A stretch of 64,000 nt of DNA, from assembly GCF_023184515.1 (NCBI RefSeq), contig NZ_JAAHBP010000003.1, forward strand, positions 372,001 to 436,000. The letters are read 5' to 3'. Below the pieces are notes generated by a model that was not told where the DNA came from, did not search any database, and worked only from the letters and a program-made list of their open reading frames with translations. The stretch's first letter is position 1. Every line of letters starts with the position of its first letter. The DNA is from Streptomyces sp. D2-8. Lineage in GTDB: Bacteria; Actinomycetota; Actinomycetes; Streptomycetales; Streptomycetaceae. Both the position numbers and the translations under genes were made by a program. Below, one piece after another: positions 38,102 through 46,465 of this stretch.

Positions 38102-41100
38102 ATGAGATTCCACAGACATCTGGCGCTGCTGTCGGCGGCCGCCCTTGCTGCCACGGGGCTGGCGGCCACCGTCGGCAGCGGTGTCGCCTCCGCCGCCACC
38201 ATCGAGGTCGGCAAGGGGAGCTACAGCGACGTTCGGCCGGCCGGGAGACAGGGCCCGTCCGACAGCGGCGGCCAGGCCGTCAAGCCCAAGGTCACGCCCG
38301 CCGTGGCGGACAAGCCCGTGCCGACCAACGACTGGTGGTCCTCGCTGATCTTCCAGCGGTTCGCCGGCAATCCCTGGTCGGAGAACATGTACGGACACCC
38401 CCTCACCTACAAGGCGGTCTCCGGCGGACTGGAGGTCGGCTACCCGACCACCCCCCAGATCGTCGGCGGCGGCCGCCAGTACGAGTTCGCCCACAAGGCA
38501 GACCTCACCCTCGGTCTCGCCGGTCTCAACTCGCCCGACGCCAAGGCGGACGGGTGGAGCGACTGGACCGTCACCCCGTACTGGAACGACGGTGCGCGCA
38601 CCCTGCGGGCGACCATCGGCCACGGCCTGCCGTACGTCTACGCGGAAGGCACCGGCGGCGCGGCACGGATCAACGCCACGGCCCCGCCGACCGTCTTCGC
38701 CGACCAGGGCAACGTTCTCGGCGTCACCATCTCCGGCCACCACTACGCGCTGTTCGCCCCGAGCGGCAGCGACTGGACCGTCTCCGGCAACGACATCCGC
38801 GCCGACCTCGGCGCCAAGGACTACTTCTCCCTGGCGGTCCTCCCCGCCAAGGAGGCGCTCGCCGATTACGAGAAGTACGCCTTCAGCTTCGTGACCGGCT
38901 CCGAGGTCGACTGGGACTACCGAGAAGGCGACGGCGAGGTCAAGGCGACCTACACGCTGACCACCGAGGCGCAGGAGGGCGAGGAGACCGGCACCCTCCA
39001 GGCGCTCTACCGCCACCAGTGGCTGCACACCTCCGACCCGTTGACCGACTACCGCTACGTCTCGTCGCGCGGCGAGATGAAGGTCCGCGAGGGCACCTCG
39101 TTCACCACCACGCAGAAGGTGAACGGCGTCCTGCCGGGGCTGCCGAGCGCCCCCGGCGTCGACAAGGCGAAGCTCAAGACGTACATCAACGACGTGCTGA
39201 CGCAGGGCGATCCGTTCAGCGGTGCCGTCGACACCTACTGGACGGGCAAAGCCCTCGGCAAGCTCGCCCAGCTCGTGCCGATCGCCGACCAGATCGGCGA
39301 GACGGCCGACCGCGACAAGCTCCTCCAGCTCATCAAGGCCCGTATGGAGGAGTGGTTCACCGTCGGCGGCCCATCCGAGTTCTCCTACGACAAGGACTGG
39401 CGCACCCTCATCGGCTACCCCGCCTCGTACGGCAGCGACCAGGAGCTGAACGACCACCACTTCCACTACTCGTACTACGTGCTGGCCGCGGCGATCGTGG
39501 CGCAGTACGACCCGCAGTGGGCCGCCGACTCCGAGTGGGGCGGCATGGTCGAGGAACTCGTCAAGGACGCGGCCAACCCGGCCCGGGACGACACCACGTA
39601 CCCGTTCCTGCGCGGTTTCGACGTCTACGCGGGCCACAGCTGGGCCGCCGGCCACGAGGCCTTCGCCGCGGGCAACAACCAGGAGTCGTCCTCGGAGTCG
39701 ATCAACCTCAGCGCGGGCCTGATCATGTGGGGCTCCGCCCTGGGCGACAAGGCGCTGCGCGACCAGGGCGTCTACATGCTGACGACCGAGTCCGAGTCGA
39801 TCGCGCAGTACTGGTTCGACGCCGACCAGGAGGTCTACCCCGAGGAGTTCACCCACGACGTCGTCGGCATGGTCTGGAGCAGCGGCGGCGCCTACGCGAC
39901 CTGGTGGACCGCCAACCCCGAGGAGATCCACGGCATCAACTTCCTTCCCGTGAGCGGCGGTTCGCTGCACCTGGCCAGGGAGAAGGACATGCTCCGCCGC
40001 AGTGTGGCCGAGATGGAGAGGGAGAACGGCGGCCCGGCCGTCGAGTGGCGGGACATCTTCTGGCAGGTCCAGGCGCTGTACGACCCGGACAGGGCCATGG
40101 CGGCCTGGAACCAGGGGAACGGTGGCTACGTTCCCGAGGACGGCGAGACCAAGGCCCACACCTATCACTGGGTCGGCACGCTGAACTCCCTCGGTGCGCC
40201 GGACATGACCGTCACGGCCAACATGCCGACGGCCGTCGCCTTCGACAAGAACGGCACCAGGACGTACGCGGCGCACAACTACGGAGCAGAGGAGTGCTCG
40301 GTGCTCTTCTCCGACGGCGCCGTGCTGAACGTCCCGGCGAAGTCGACGGCGTCCGGAGCGGGCGACGACACCCGCCTCGGGACGCTCTGCGGCGCCGCGG
40401 GCGGCGCTGAGGAACCGCCCCCGGCCGACGAGAAGCCCACCGCACCCGGCACCCCGGCCGCGACCGACGTCACCGACACCTCCGTCAAACTGACCTGGGC
40501 CGCCGCGACCGACGACAAGGGCGTCAAGAACTACGACGTCCTGCGCGGCACCACGAAGGTCGCCACGGTCACCGAGACCGCGTACACCGACACCGGACTG
40601 ACCCCCGGCACCGAGTACAGCTACAGCGTCAAGGCCCGCGACACGGCAGGCCAGGTCGGTCCGGCCAGTGGCACCGCGACCGTCACCACCACCGGGGACG
40701 CCCCTCCGCCGTACGTCACGGGCGACACCTTCTACCCCCGGCCGGGCGGCACTCTCACCAGCGAGGCGGCCGCGACGGGCTCCTCCGACACCGTCCCGTC
40801 CGCCGGCGGCACGAACAACGACGGCACCCCGAAGGACCCGCTCGTCTACGAGGTGAAGAACGTCAAGGGCGCCCTGAAGCCGGGCTCCGGCACGGCCTTC
40901 ACGTTCAAGGTGGACGCGGGTGGCTCCGTCGGACACGCCCAGCAGGCCCGGGTGTCGTACGACCTGACCGGTGACGGCACGTTCGACCGCGTCGAAACGT
41001 TCCGCTACTTCGCCACCGACCCGATTCCCGGCTGGGAGGACTACTCGTCGGCCCGGCAGGGTCTGCACTCCGCCTCGGGCACCCTGGGCGACCTGACCGG

Positions 41101-41197
41101 CGGCACCGTCCGCGTGGAGGTCTGGAGCGCCCTGGGCAACGGCCCGTCCACCCTCCAGGTGGGCACGGGCTCGGTCCTCACCATCCCGTTCACCTGA
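38102..41197 (+). CDS. Secreted GH81 endo-beta-1,3-glucanase with FN3 and glucan-binding module
   Basis: The 1031-residue precursor has a signal peptide (MRFHRHLALLSAAALAATGL..., cut near ASA). Residues 60-750 form a glycoside hydrolase family 81 domain: NDWWSSLIFQRF, DDHHFHYSYYVLAAA (as DHHFHYGY) and the catalytic glutamate region NNQESSSESIN. A Pro-rich linker leads to a fibronectin type III domain (about 785-875). A C-terminal beta module (VTGDTFYPRPGGTLTS...) resembles carbohydrate-binding family 56. It should cut beta-1,3-glucan such as fungal walls. ATG 38102 is preceded by AAAGGGG; TTG 38075 lies inside the operator and is unlikely. Confidence 0.92.
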   Translation: MRFHRHLALLSAAALAATGLAATVGSGVASAATIEVGKGSYSDVRPAGRQGPSDSGGQAVKPKVTPAVADKPVPTNDWWSSLIFQRFAGNPWSENMYGHPLTYKAVSGGLEVGYPTTPQIVGGGRQYEFAHKADLTLGLAGLNSPDAKADGWSDWTVTPYWNDGARTLRATIGHGLPYVYAEGTGGAARINATAPPTVFADQGNVLGVTISGHHYALFAPSGSDWTVSGNDIRADLGAKDYFSLAVLPAKEALADYEKYAFSFVTGSEVDWDYREGDGEVKATYTLTTEAQEGEETGTLQALYRHQWLHTSDPLTDYRYVSSRGEMKVREGTSFTTTQKVNGVLPGLPSAPGVDKAKLKTYINDVLTQGDPFSGAVDTYWTGKALGKLAQLVPIADQIGETADRDKLLQLIKARMEEWFTVGGPSEFSYDKDWRTLIGYPASYGSDQELNDHHFHYSYYVLAAAIVAQYDPQWAADSEWGGMVEELVKDAANPARDDTTYPFLRGFDVYAGHSWAAGHEAFAAGNNQESSSESINLSAGLIMWGSALGDKALRDQGVYMLTTESESIAQYWFDADQEVYPEEFTHDVVGMVWSSGGAYATWWTANPEEIHGINFLPVSGGSLHLAREKDMLRRSVAEMERENGGPAVEWRDIFWQVQALYDPDRAMAAWNQGNGGYVPEDGETKAHTYHWVGTLNSLGAPDMTVTANMPTAVAFDKNGTRTYAAHNYGAEECSVLFSDGAVLNVPAKSTASGAGDDTRLGTLCGAAGGAEEPPPADEKPTAPGTPAATDVTDTSVKLTWAAATDDKGVKNYDVLRGTTKVATVTETAYTDTGLTPGTEYSYSVKARDTAGQVGPASGTATVTTTGDAPPPYVTGDTFYPRPGGTLTSEAAATGSSDTVPSAGGTNNDGTPKDPLVYEVKNVKGALKPGSGTAFTFKVDAGGSVGHAQQARVSYDLTGDGTFDRVETFRYFATDPIPGWEDYSSARQGLHSASGTLGDLTGGTVRVEVWSALGNGPSTLQVGTGSVLTIPFT

Positions 41198-41413
41198 CCA
41201 GGAGCTCGACCGCGCCCGGTGGCGACCGTCCAACGGCGGGCCGGGCACGCAGCGATCGGCTCCGGCCACTGGTCGGCCCTGGTATCCGGCGAACGTCCTC
41301 CCCGGTGCCAGGGCCGCCCGCGCGTAGGCGCTCGCTGACCGCCTCAGCTGCCATGGCCGATCACACCGCGCAGGCACCCACCGGCTCGGCCAGGCTCACA
41401 GCATGGCTTCGGT

Positions 41414-42112
41414 CTACGTCTGCTCGGTGGACTGCTCGGCGGTCTCGCGTGCGCCGGCGCTGACCAGCCCTGTCTCGTAGGCGACGATGACGGCCTGGAC
41501 ACGGTCGCGGAGCCCGAGTTTGGCGAGGATGCGGGCGACGTGCGTCTTGACGGTCGTCTCGGCCAGGTGGAGGCGGGTGGCGAGTTCGGCGTTGCTCAGC
41601 CCTCGGGCCAGCAGGCCGAGGACCTCCAGTTCGCGTGGGGTGAGCGAGGCGAGGTCGCGGTGGAGGGCGGCGGTGTCGCTGCCGGGTCGGGTGAACCGTT
41701 GCACGAGGCGGCGGGTGATGGCGGGCGCGAGGAGAGCGTCGCCGGTACGGACCGTGCGGACGGCCGCGGTCAGATGCTCGGGGGTGACGTCCTTGAGGAG
41801 GAAGCCGCTGGCCCCGGCGGACAGCGCCGCGTAGACGTACCGGTCCAGGTCGAAGGTGGTCAGGATGATGACGCGGGGTTCGCCGGGGGCGCCGGTGAGG
41901 ATACGGCGAGTGGCCTCCAGGCCGTCCATCTCGGGCATCCGGACGTCCATCAGCACCACGTCGGGACGTGTGCGGCGGACCGCTTCGACCGCTTCGGTCC
42001 CGTCGGTCGCCTCGGCGACGACGTCGATGCCGTCGGCGCCGAGGATCAACCGGAACCCGGTGCGGACCAGGGTCTGGTCGTCGGCGAGGAGCACACGCAG
42101 CGGCTCGGTCAC
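41414..42112 (-). CDS. NarL/LuxR-type response regulator
   Basis: The 232-residue regulator has a receiver with VLLADDQTLVR, phospho-Asp in VVLMDVRMPEMDG and the Lys in GFLLKDV, then a LuxR helix-turn-helix (LTPRELEVLGLLARGLSNAELATRLHLAETTVKTHV). Its start overlaps the end of the kinase remnant by 4 bp, as in intact pairs. The cognate kinase has lost its N-terminus, and the ABC transporter usually next to such pairs is reduced to a fragment. The regulator may be orphaned. Confidence 0.9.
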   Translation of the reverse strand: MTEPLRVLLADDQTLVRTGFRLILGADGIDVVAEATDGTEAVEAVRRTRPDVVLMDVRMPEMDGLEATRRILTGAPGEPRVIILTTFDLDRYVYAALSAGASGFLLKDVTPEHLTAAVRTVRTGDALLAPAITRRLVQRFTRPGSDTAALHRDLASLTPRELEVLGLLARGLSNAELATRLHLAETTVKTHVARILAKLGLRDRVQAVIVAYETGLVSAGARETAEQSTEQT

Positions 42113-42621
42113 GGTGTCTCCAAGGGGATCAGGGCCTCCACACGGTAGCCGCCGGTCAGGCGTCGGCCGGTGTTCAGGGTTCCGTCGTAGACGGCGAGGC
42201 GCTCGCGCAATCCGATCAGGCCCCGGCCGGCTCCGGCGGTCACGCCCGCGCCCGGGTGTCCACCGGTGTCGGTGACTTCCACCCGGAGCCGTTCCGGGCG
42301 GTACTCGACGGTCACGGCGGCGGTGGCGCCGGACGCGTGCTTCACGGTATTGGTCAGGGCTTCCTGTACCACGCGGTAGGCGGCGAGTTCGAGGCCCGGC
42401 GGGAGGGGACGGGGCGGGCCGGTCACGGTCAGGCCGACGGGCGCTCCGGTGTCCCGGACCCGTCCGACCAGTGTTTCCAGCTGGTCCAGGCCGGGTTGCG
42501 GGGCCAGCTCCGCCGCCGCATCGGCCGGGTCCGCGGCGTTGTCCGTCCCCTTGTCGTCGTCCGCCATGGTGAGCAGTCCCATGACGTGACGCAGCTCGGT
42601 CATGGCCGCCCTCCCGGCCTG
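42109..42621 (-). pseudogene. N-terminally deleted sensor histidine kinase (NarL-partner type)
   Basis: Only the end of the dimerisation domain and the ATPase domain remain: QAGRAAMTELRHVMGLL, then PPGLELAAYRVVQEALTNTVKHA, TDTGG and GLIGLRERLAVY. The phospho-acceptor His and the membrane sensor are absent. Upstream the frame stays open by chance through sequence antisense to the terC gene, but carries no kinase features. A start at ATG 42603 would give a 164-residue headless ATPase. Confidence 0.8.
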
Positions 42622-42701
42622 CTCATCGCCACCCTGGGCGCGCTCCTGCCCGCCGGCTGGGCCGCCAGGGCCCAGCCGCCACGGGCCTGCGCACCGAATA
42701 G
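42604..42701 (+). pseudogene. C-terminal fragment of an FtsX/MacB-type ABC permease
   Basis: Plus-strand codons read GLLIATLGALLPAGWAARA and, after a frame slip, TGLRTE-stop. This is the typical end of FtsX-like permeases (LGALLPAxxAARxxPxxALRTE). It overlaps the kinase remnant on the other strand and is followed by an orphan terminator, marking the edge of a deletion. Confidence 0.5.
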
Positions 42702-42731
42702 CAGGCCAGGTCAGGTCAGGCTGTTCTTTTC

Positions 42732-42762
42732 GCCCAGCCTCACGCGGTGGGGCTGGGCTTTT
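42732..42762 (+). terminator. Intrinsic terminator
   Basis: A 12-bp stem (GCCCAGCCTCAC / GTGGGGCTGGGC with one wobble) and a 3-base loop are followed by TTTT. It reads in the plus direction, fitting the end of the vanished ABC permease gene. No intact plus-strand gene now precedes it. Confidence 0.8.
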
Positions 42763-42853
42763 GTCGATTGCTGAGGTCGCCCGGCGCGGTGAGATGCCGG
42801 AGACTCCTGTATGAGGGCCTGCGGCGGTGCGGGCCGTGGAGAGGGTGACCGGT

Positions 42854-43915
42854 GTGTTGGAGGTCCCGCTCTGGCTGTGGGTGGCGTTCGCCGCGACGGT
42901 GGTGGTGTCGCTGGCGGTGGACCTGCTTGCCCACCGCACGGAACATGTCATCGGCTTCAAGGAGGCCGCCGCCTGGAGCGGCGTGTGGGTGGGACTTGCA
43001 CTGGTCTTCGGTGCGGTCGTCTTCCTTGTCCTGGGTACGACGGCCGGTACCGAGTACACCACCGCGTGGCTGCTGGAGAAGAGCCTGTCGGTGGACAATC
43101 TCTTCGTCTTCGCCGTGATCTTCGCCTACTTCAGGGTGCCCCGTGCCTACCAGCACCGTGTCCTCTTCTTCGGCGTCATGGGCGCTCTCGTCTTCCGCGG
43201 AGTCTTCCTCACTCTGGGTGTCGCCGTGGTCAGCCGCTTCACCGCGGTGCTCTTCGCCTTCGCGGCGGTGCTCTTCTACAGCACCTACAAGCTCCTGAAG
43301 GGCGAGGAGGAGGGCTTCGACCCCGGCAAGAGCTTCGCCCTGCGGATCCTCCGCAAGGTCGTCCCGGTTCGGGACGAGTACGCGGGCATGAAGTTCTTCG
43401 TCAAGGAGGCCGGCAAGCGCGTGGCCACCCCGCTCCTTGCGGTGGTCGCCGCGATCGAGGCTGCCGACCTGGTCTTCGCTGTCGACAGCGTCCCTGCTGT
43501 GCTAGCCGTCAGCGACGACCTCTTCATCGTCTATACCAGCAACGCATTCGCCATTCTGGGTCTGCGGGCCCTGTACTTTCTGCTCTCGGGCCTGCTGGAC
43601 CGCTTCCACTACCTGAACATGGGCCTGGCGGTCATCCTCGGCTTCATCGGCGTCAAGCTGGTCCTCCAAGCCGCCCACAAGACGATCAGCCCCAGCGTCC
43701 CGGAAATCCCCTCACTGATCAGTCTCGCTGTCATCGTCGTCGTGCTGGCCGCATCCGTCGTCCTCAGCATGCGGAGACCCCTCCCGCCCCAGTCGGCCGC
43801 CGCCCCACAGTCAGACATGGCCACCAAGACCCCCGGGACCGTCAGCTCTCCGCGGGCGGAGCGGGAACGGCGCGACAGCCCTGAGGAGCACTCTGAACGC
43901 CGGGATGATGACTGA
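42854..43915 (+). CDS. TerC/Alx-family integral membrane protein
   Basis: The 353-residue protein has about seven to nine membrane helices and the TerC signatures TAWLLEKSLSVDNLFVFAVIF and EAADLVFAVDSVPAVLAV, which carry acidic residues for metal binding. Family members export manganese or other metals, or confer tellurite resistance. I prefer GTG 42854 (MLEVPLWLWVAF) because GGAGAGG precedes it; GTG 42827 would add nine residues. The C-terminal 50 residues are polar and variable. I looked for a manganese riboswitch upstream and found none. Confidence 0.88.
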   Translation: MLEVPLWLWVAFAATVVVSLAVDLLAHRTEHVIGFKEAAAWSGVWVGLALVFGAVVFLVLGTTAGTEYTTAWLLEKSLSVDNLFVFAVIFAYFRVPRAYQHRVLFFGVMGALVFRGVFLTLGVAVVSRFTAVLFAFAAVLFYSTYKLLKGEEEGFDPGKSFALRILRKVVPVRDEYAGMKFFVKEAGKRVATPLLAVVAAIEAADLVFAVDSVPAVLAVSDDLFIVYTSNAFAILGLRALYFLLSGLLDRFHYLNMGLAVILGFIGVKLVLQAAHKTISPSVPEIPSLISLAVIVVVLAASVVLSMRRPLPPQSAAAPQSDMATKTPGTVSSPRAERERRDSPEEHSERRDDD

Positions 43916-43950
43916 GGAGGTGACGTATCCCCTTCCATAACCGGACAAAC

Positions 43951-43956
43951 TATAGT
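43951..43956 (+). promoter_or_regulatory. -10 element of a probable leaderless transcript
   Basis: TATAGT ends 6 bp before the ATG at 43963. This spacing places the transcription start at the start codon, and no ribosome-binding site is present between them. Confidence 0.6.
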
Positions 43957-43962
43957 TAAAGA

Positions 43963-44163
43963 ATGAGTAAACGGGAGCATGAGACCGGCCCTCAGGGGGC
44001 GATTGTGTGCCCGGTCTGCAAGCGGCCTCTGCGGATGATCGTCAAGAGACGGCACAAGACCTTGGGAGTCTTCGTGCCCGTGTGGGGTCCGGGCCCCTGC
44101 CACACCCCTGACTGCCCCGAGTACCTGAAGGAACCGGAGTCCAGCCACCCCCTGGAGCGCTGA
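43963..44163 (+). CDS. Small zinc-ribbon-like protein
   Basis: The 66-residue basic protein contains CPVCKRPL (Cys16, Cys19) and CHTPDC (Cys47, Cys52), a likely four-Cys zinc site, with a basic middle (RMIVKRRHKTLG). It probably binds nucleic acid or a protein partner. Translation probably begins on a leaderless mRNA. It lies downstream of terC but in a more A/T-rich setting with its own promoter. No family is recognised. Confidence 0.7.
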   Translation: MSKREHETGPQGAIVCPVCKRPLRMIVKRRHKTLGVFVPVWGPGPCHTPDCPEYLKEPESSHPLER

Positions 44164-44469
44164 CACCACATCCGGCACCACGCGCCGGACGCTGCCGGCG
44201 GCCGAGCGGGTGGCCGGAGGGTGCCGGCCCATCCGCCTTCTCCGCGAACACGACGAGGCGCTGCCGTTGTCGAGGGAACGGCGACGGCACCCCCGCCGCG
44301 CACCGGCAGGTCCCACCCCATGCAAGACCATCTCCGGCGTCACGTGAGCGCGGATGAGCCGCATGTCAGGAGAAGTTCGCCTCCGTCAGCGGGCCGAACC
44401 GGGTGTTGGTGACGAGAACATCGAGTGCGTGGGCTTCCGCCCACTCCGGAGGCGGTTACGGGCCCGCCC
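44164..44469. other. Gap with a possible short dehydrogenase remnant
   Basis: On the minus strand about 44372-44446 reads EWAEAHALDVLVTNTRFGPL, resembling the LDVLVNNAG region of short-chain dehydrogenases. It has no start, cofactor motif or continuation. Nothing else is recognised. Confidence 0.35.
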
Positions 44470-44907
44470 TCAGGACGCGCTCCCCAAGGCAAGCTGAGTG
44501 GTCAGACCCGCCCGCTCCGCAGTGGCCCGGAGCACCCCGCTGGCTCGGGTGAACTGCACGTCGATATCGGCCAGGGGCAGAGTCCGGCGAATACTCAGCA
44601 GGGTGTACAGACCCGGGTAGTCGCAGAAGGTGATGCCCGACAGGTTCAGCACCAGCAAGCCGCCGGTGGAGTGGGCGGCGAGTACGGCAAGATGCTCTCG
44701 GAGGGCATGCGCGGTGTCGGCGTCGAGCTCTCCCGCGAGGTGCAGCTCCAGTCGCGGCGGAAGGCGTCCTCCGCTCTTCCGGCGGACGGACAGTCTCGAG
44801 GACGAAGCCGCCGCCTGGGGCTCTTGTGGCAGGGGCGGCTCATCGCCGTCCGCCAGTGCGGCATCCACTGTCTCGTCGTCCTGCGGGTTGGGCTGAGATG
44901 GTGGCAT
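44470..44907 (-). CDS. STAS-domain protein lacking the phospho-serine
   Basis: The 145-residue protein has a variable acidic N-terminus and a STAS domain (LELHLAGELDADTAHALREHL, LLVLNLSGITFCDYPGLYTLLSI). In antagonists of this family the loop reads D-S-x-G with a phosphorylated serine; here it is D-Y-P-G. It may be an unregulated or non-anti-sigma-binding member. ATG 44907 follows GGAAAG; the frame is open further upstream without features. It stands alone. Confidence 0.75.
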   Translation of the reverse strand: MPPSQPNPQDDETVDAALADGDEPPLPQEPQAAASSSRLSVRRKSGGRLPPRLELHLAGELDADTAHALREHLAVLAAHSTGGLLVLNLSGITFCDYPGLYTLLSIRRTLPLADIDVQFTRASGVLRATAERAGLTTQLALGSAS

Positions 44908-45299
44908 CGGCTTTCCGGATCGGCTCGGCGACAGTTGCCGACCAGACTTCCCGGCGCACCAGGCAGCGCCAGCAGCGCTTCCATTCCCGCATCTTTGCAC
45001 AGGGTAAAGATGCGCTTCAACCACCCTGCGCAGACCTTCGCCCTGCCGGCGTGATCGCCGTCTTCAGGCCCGCAGACGGCCGCCCCCGGCGGCGGCCGTC
45101 TGGCTGCCCGCAGAGTGCGGGCTACGGCGGCCGGCCAGTCCCCCTGCGCTCGAGTCGTCACCCCCGAGATGCGCACGGCCCGGGCGACGCGGCTCCTGCC
45201 GGACGTCAACTCCCTTCCCGGCTTTGTACTGCTCCTTCGTCGCGGCCTCCCGGCGATTCCTGCATGCGCAGCGCCTGGGCCGCCATCCACACCACCGAC
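44908..45299. other. Gene-poor stretch
   Basis: Several frames are open by base composition only. I see no conserved motif, RNA gene or repeat. Confidence 0.5.
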
Positions 45300-45467
45300 T
45301 TACGACCGCAGGCAGGCCAGGACGAACACGGCGATGCCGATGAGCAGGGCCAGCCCCGCGTAGACGCCACAGTGAGCGGTTTCGTCCAGCACGCGCGTGG
45401 CACGGGGTGCGGCCGGCTGCGCGGTGGCGGCGGGCCCGGCGGGCGAGCCTCGGATTCGCGGCAGCAT
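45300..45467 (-). CDS. Possible small membrane protein
   Basis: From ATG 45467 a 55-residue protein would end with one clear membrane helix (CGVYAGLALLIGIAVFVLACL). The N-terminal half is Ala/Pro-rich. The ribosome-binding site is poor, and the upstream region is remnant DNA, so it may be a decayed end of a longer gene. No family recognised. Confidence 0.35.
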   Translation of the reverse strand: MLPRIRGSPAGPAATAQPAAPRATRVLDETAHCGVYAGLALLIGIAVFVLACLRS

Positions 45468-45494
45468 ACTGCCGCCACTGCCGCCGCGTAGTCG

Positions 45495-45773
45495 GTGATG
45501 CTCCTGCGCGGCGCCCCACCCTGCTGCACCGCCGACATCGCCGCGCAGCTCGCCCTCGCACGGTCCGGCCTCGCCACCGCGCTCGTCCCCCGGACTGCCA
45601 TCGACCCGGCCACACCCGGAATCCGCACGGCGCCCATCGAGGACCGCCCGATCCTGCGCCTCCTGTTCGCCGCGACCCGTCACACCGAGACCGCGAACCC
45701 GACCACCACAGCCGTCGCAGCGCTGCGCACCGCCGCGCGGCAGGGTCGCGCCAGGCACGTCCCGGCGGTCTAG
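45495..45773 (+). pseudogene. C-terminal fragment of a LysR-type regulator
   Basis: The frame reads AQLALARSGLATALVPRTAID...ILRLLFAATRHTETANPTTTAVAALRTAA, the usual end of a LysR-family effector domain. The DNA-binding helix-turn-helix and most of the effector domain are missing. The possible start ATG at 45495/45498 would give 91-92 residues without DNA-binding ability. Confidence 0.65.
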
Positions 45774-46081
45774 GACAGGCCGTCGAGCGGCCGGAGGAAG
45801 CGGCGCTCGTACCGCTTGATGCAGCGGGTGTCACGAGCCAGCGCGAACGCTTCCTGGCACTCCGCGTCGGACATGCTGTCCGTGCGGTACTGCTCGTACG
45901 CGGCCAGGCTGGGAAAGGAGAAGAGCGCGTAGGCGATGTCGCTGTCGCCCTCACTCGGCAGGAAGTAGCCGTGGTGCGTCCCGCCGAAACGGTTGACGAG
46001 CCGGACCCAGCGGCGACCGTACTCCTCGAAGTCCTCAAGCTTGTCAGCGTCGATCTCGTACTTCAGGTGAATGGTGATCAT
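45770..46081 (-). CDS. NIPSNAP-family protein
   Basis: The 103-residue ferredoxin-fold protein has the NIPSNAP pattern: ITIHLKYEIDADKLEDFEEYGRRWVRLVNRFGG, then YALFSFPSLAAYEQYRTDSMSDAECQEAF and KRYERRFLRPL. Members are small dimeric alpha/beta-barrel proteins of poorly known function. Its start ATG 46081 follows directly on a transposase remnant, and the ribosome-binding site is weak. The end overlaps the LysR fragment by 4 bp. Confidence 0.8.
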   Translation of the reverse strand: MITIHLKYEIDADKLEDFEEYGRRWVRLVNRFGGTHHGYFLPSEGDSDIAYALFSFPSLAAYEQYRTDSMSDAECQEAFALARDTRCIKRYERRFLRPLDGLS

Positions 46082-46084
46082 GCC

Positions 46085-46299
46085 TGCATGATGCCGTGTG
46101 ACGGTTCGGACTTCGTGAGCAGAGCCAGGGGGCGGCCACGCGGCGAGGGAAGGGTCGAGCCGGGCGAGGTGGCTGACGCGGGTGCGGTCCAAAGGATGCC
46201 CGCTCCACCAGGCGTCGAGGCGGATCAGGTGTGGCGCGACAGCAGCGAAGACGTGCTCGAGGTGGGTCTTTCGCAGGCCGCGGTAGCGGGCGGGGCAGT
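46085..46299 (-). mobile_element. IS1182-type transposase remnant
   Basis: The minus strand encodes RYRGLRKTHLEHVFAAVAPHLIRLDAWWSG followed by LDRTRVSHLARL, the C-terminal hallmark of IS1182-like transposases (RYRG-KTHLQH-AVALNLxRL). No catalytic core, start or terminal repeats are seen. It is joined directly to an aminotransferase fragment. Confidence 0.65.
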
Positions 46300-46460
46300 G
46301 CCTCCACGAGGTCGTCCTCGGCGCCGCCCCTCGCGTCGCGGATGATCCGGCGGGCGTCCTCGCGCAGGCGGGTCGCCCGCAGACCGGTGCTGGAGCCACC
46401 GTGTGCGCGTTGCCGTAGGCCGGCAGAGCCTGCTCGCGGATGAAGTCCTCGACGAAGGCA
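46300..46460 (-). pseudogene. Class V aminotransferase fragment
   Basis: Minus-strand codons read AFVEDFIREQALPAYGNAHGG and then STGLRATRLREDARRIIRDARGGAEDDLV. This matches the N-terminal part of PLP-dependent class V aminotransferases (PLYANTHTESSGTGLQTTRLREDARRIIRDAVG). It stops where the transposase remnant begins, in a different frame. Confidence 0.65.
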
Positions 46461-46465
46461 GGCGC

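Noticed and set aside
42763..42853. Possible yybP-ykoY manganese riboswitch before the TerC-type gene
   Set aside because: TerC genes often carry one, but I could not find its conserved purine-rich internal loops; the only clear structure is a terminator that better fits a lost upstream gene.
42622..43098. Extension of the histidine kinase frame into the terC region
   Set aside because: The translation there is only antisense terC sequence, without membrane helices or an H-box, so the kinase is treated as truncated.
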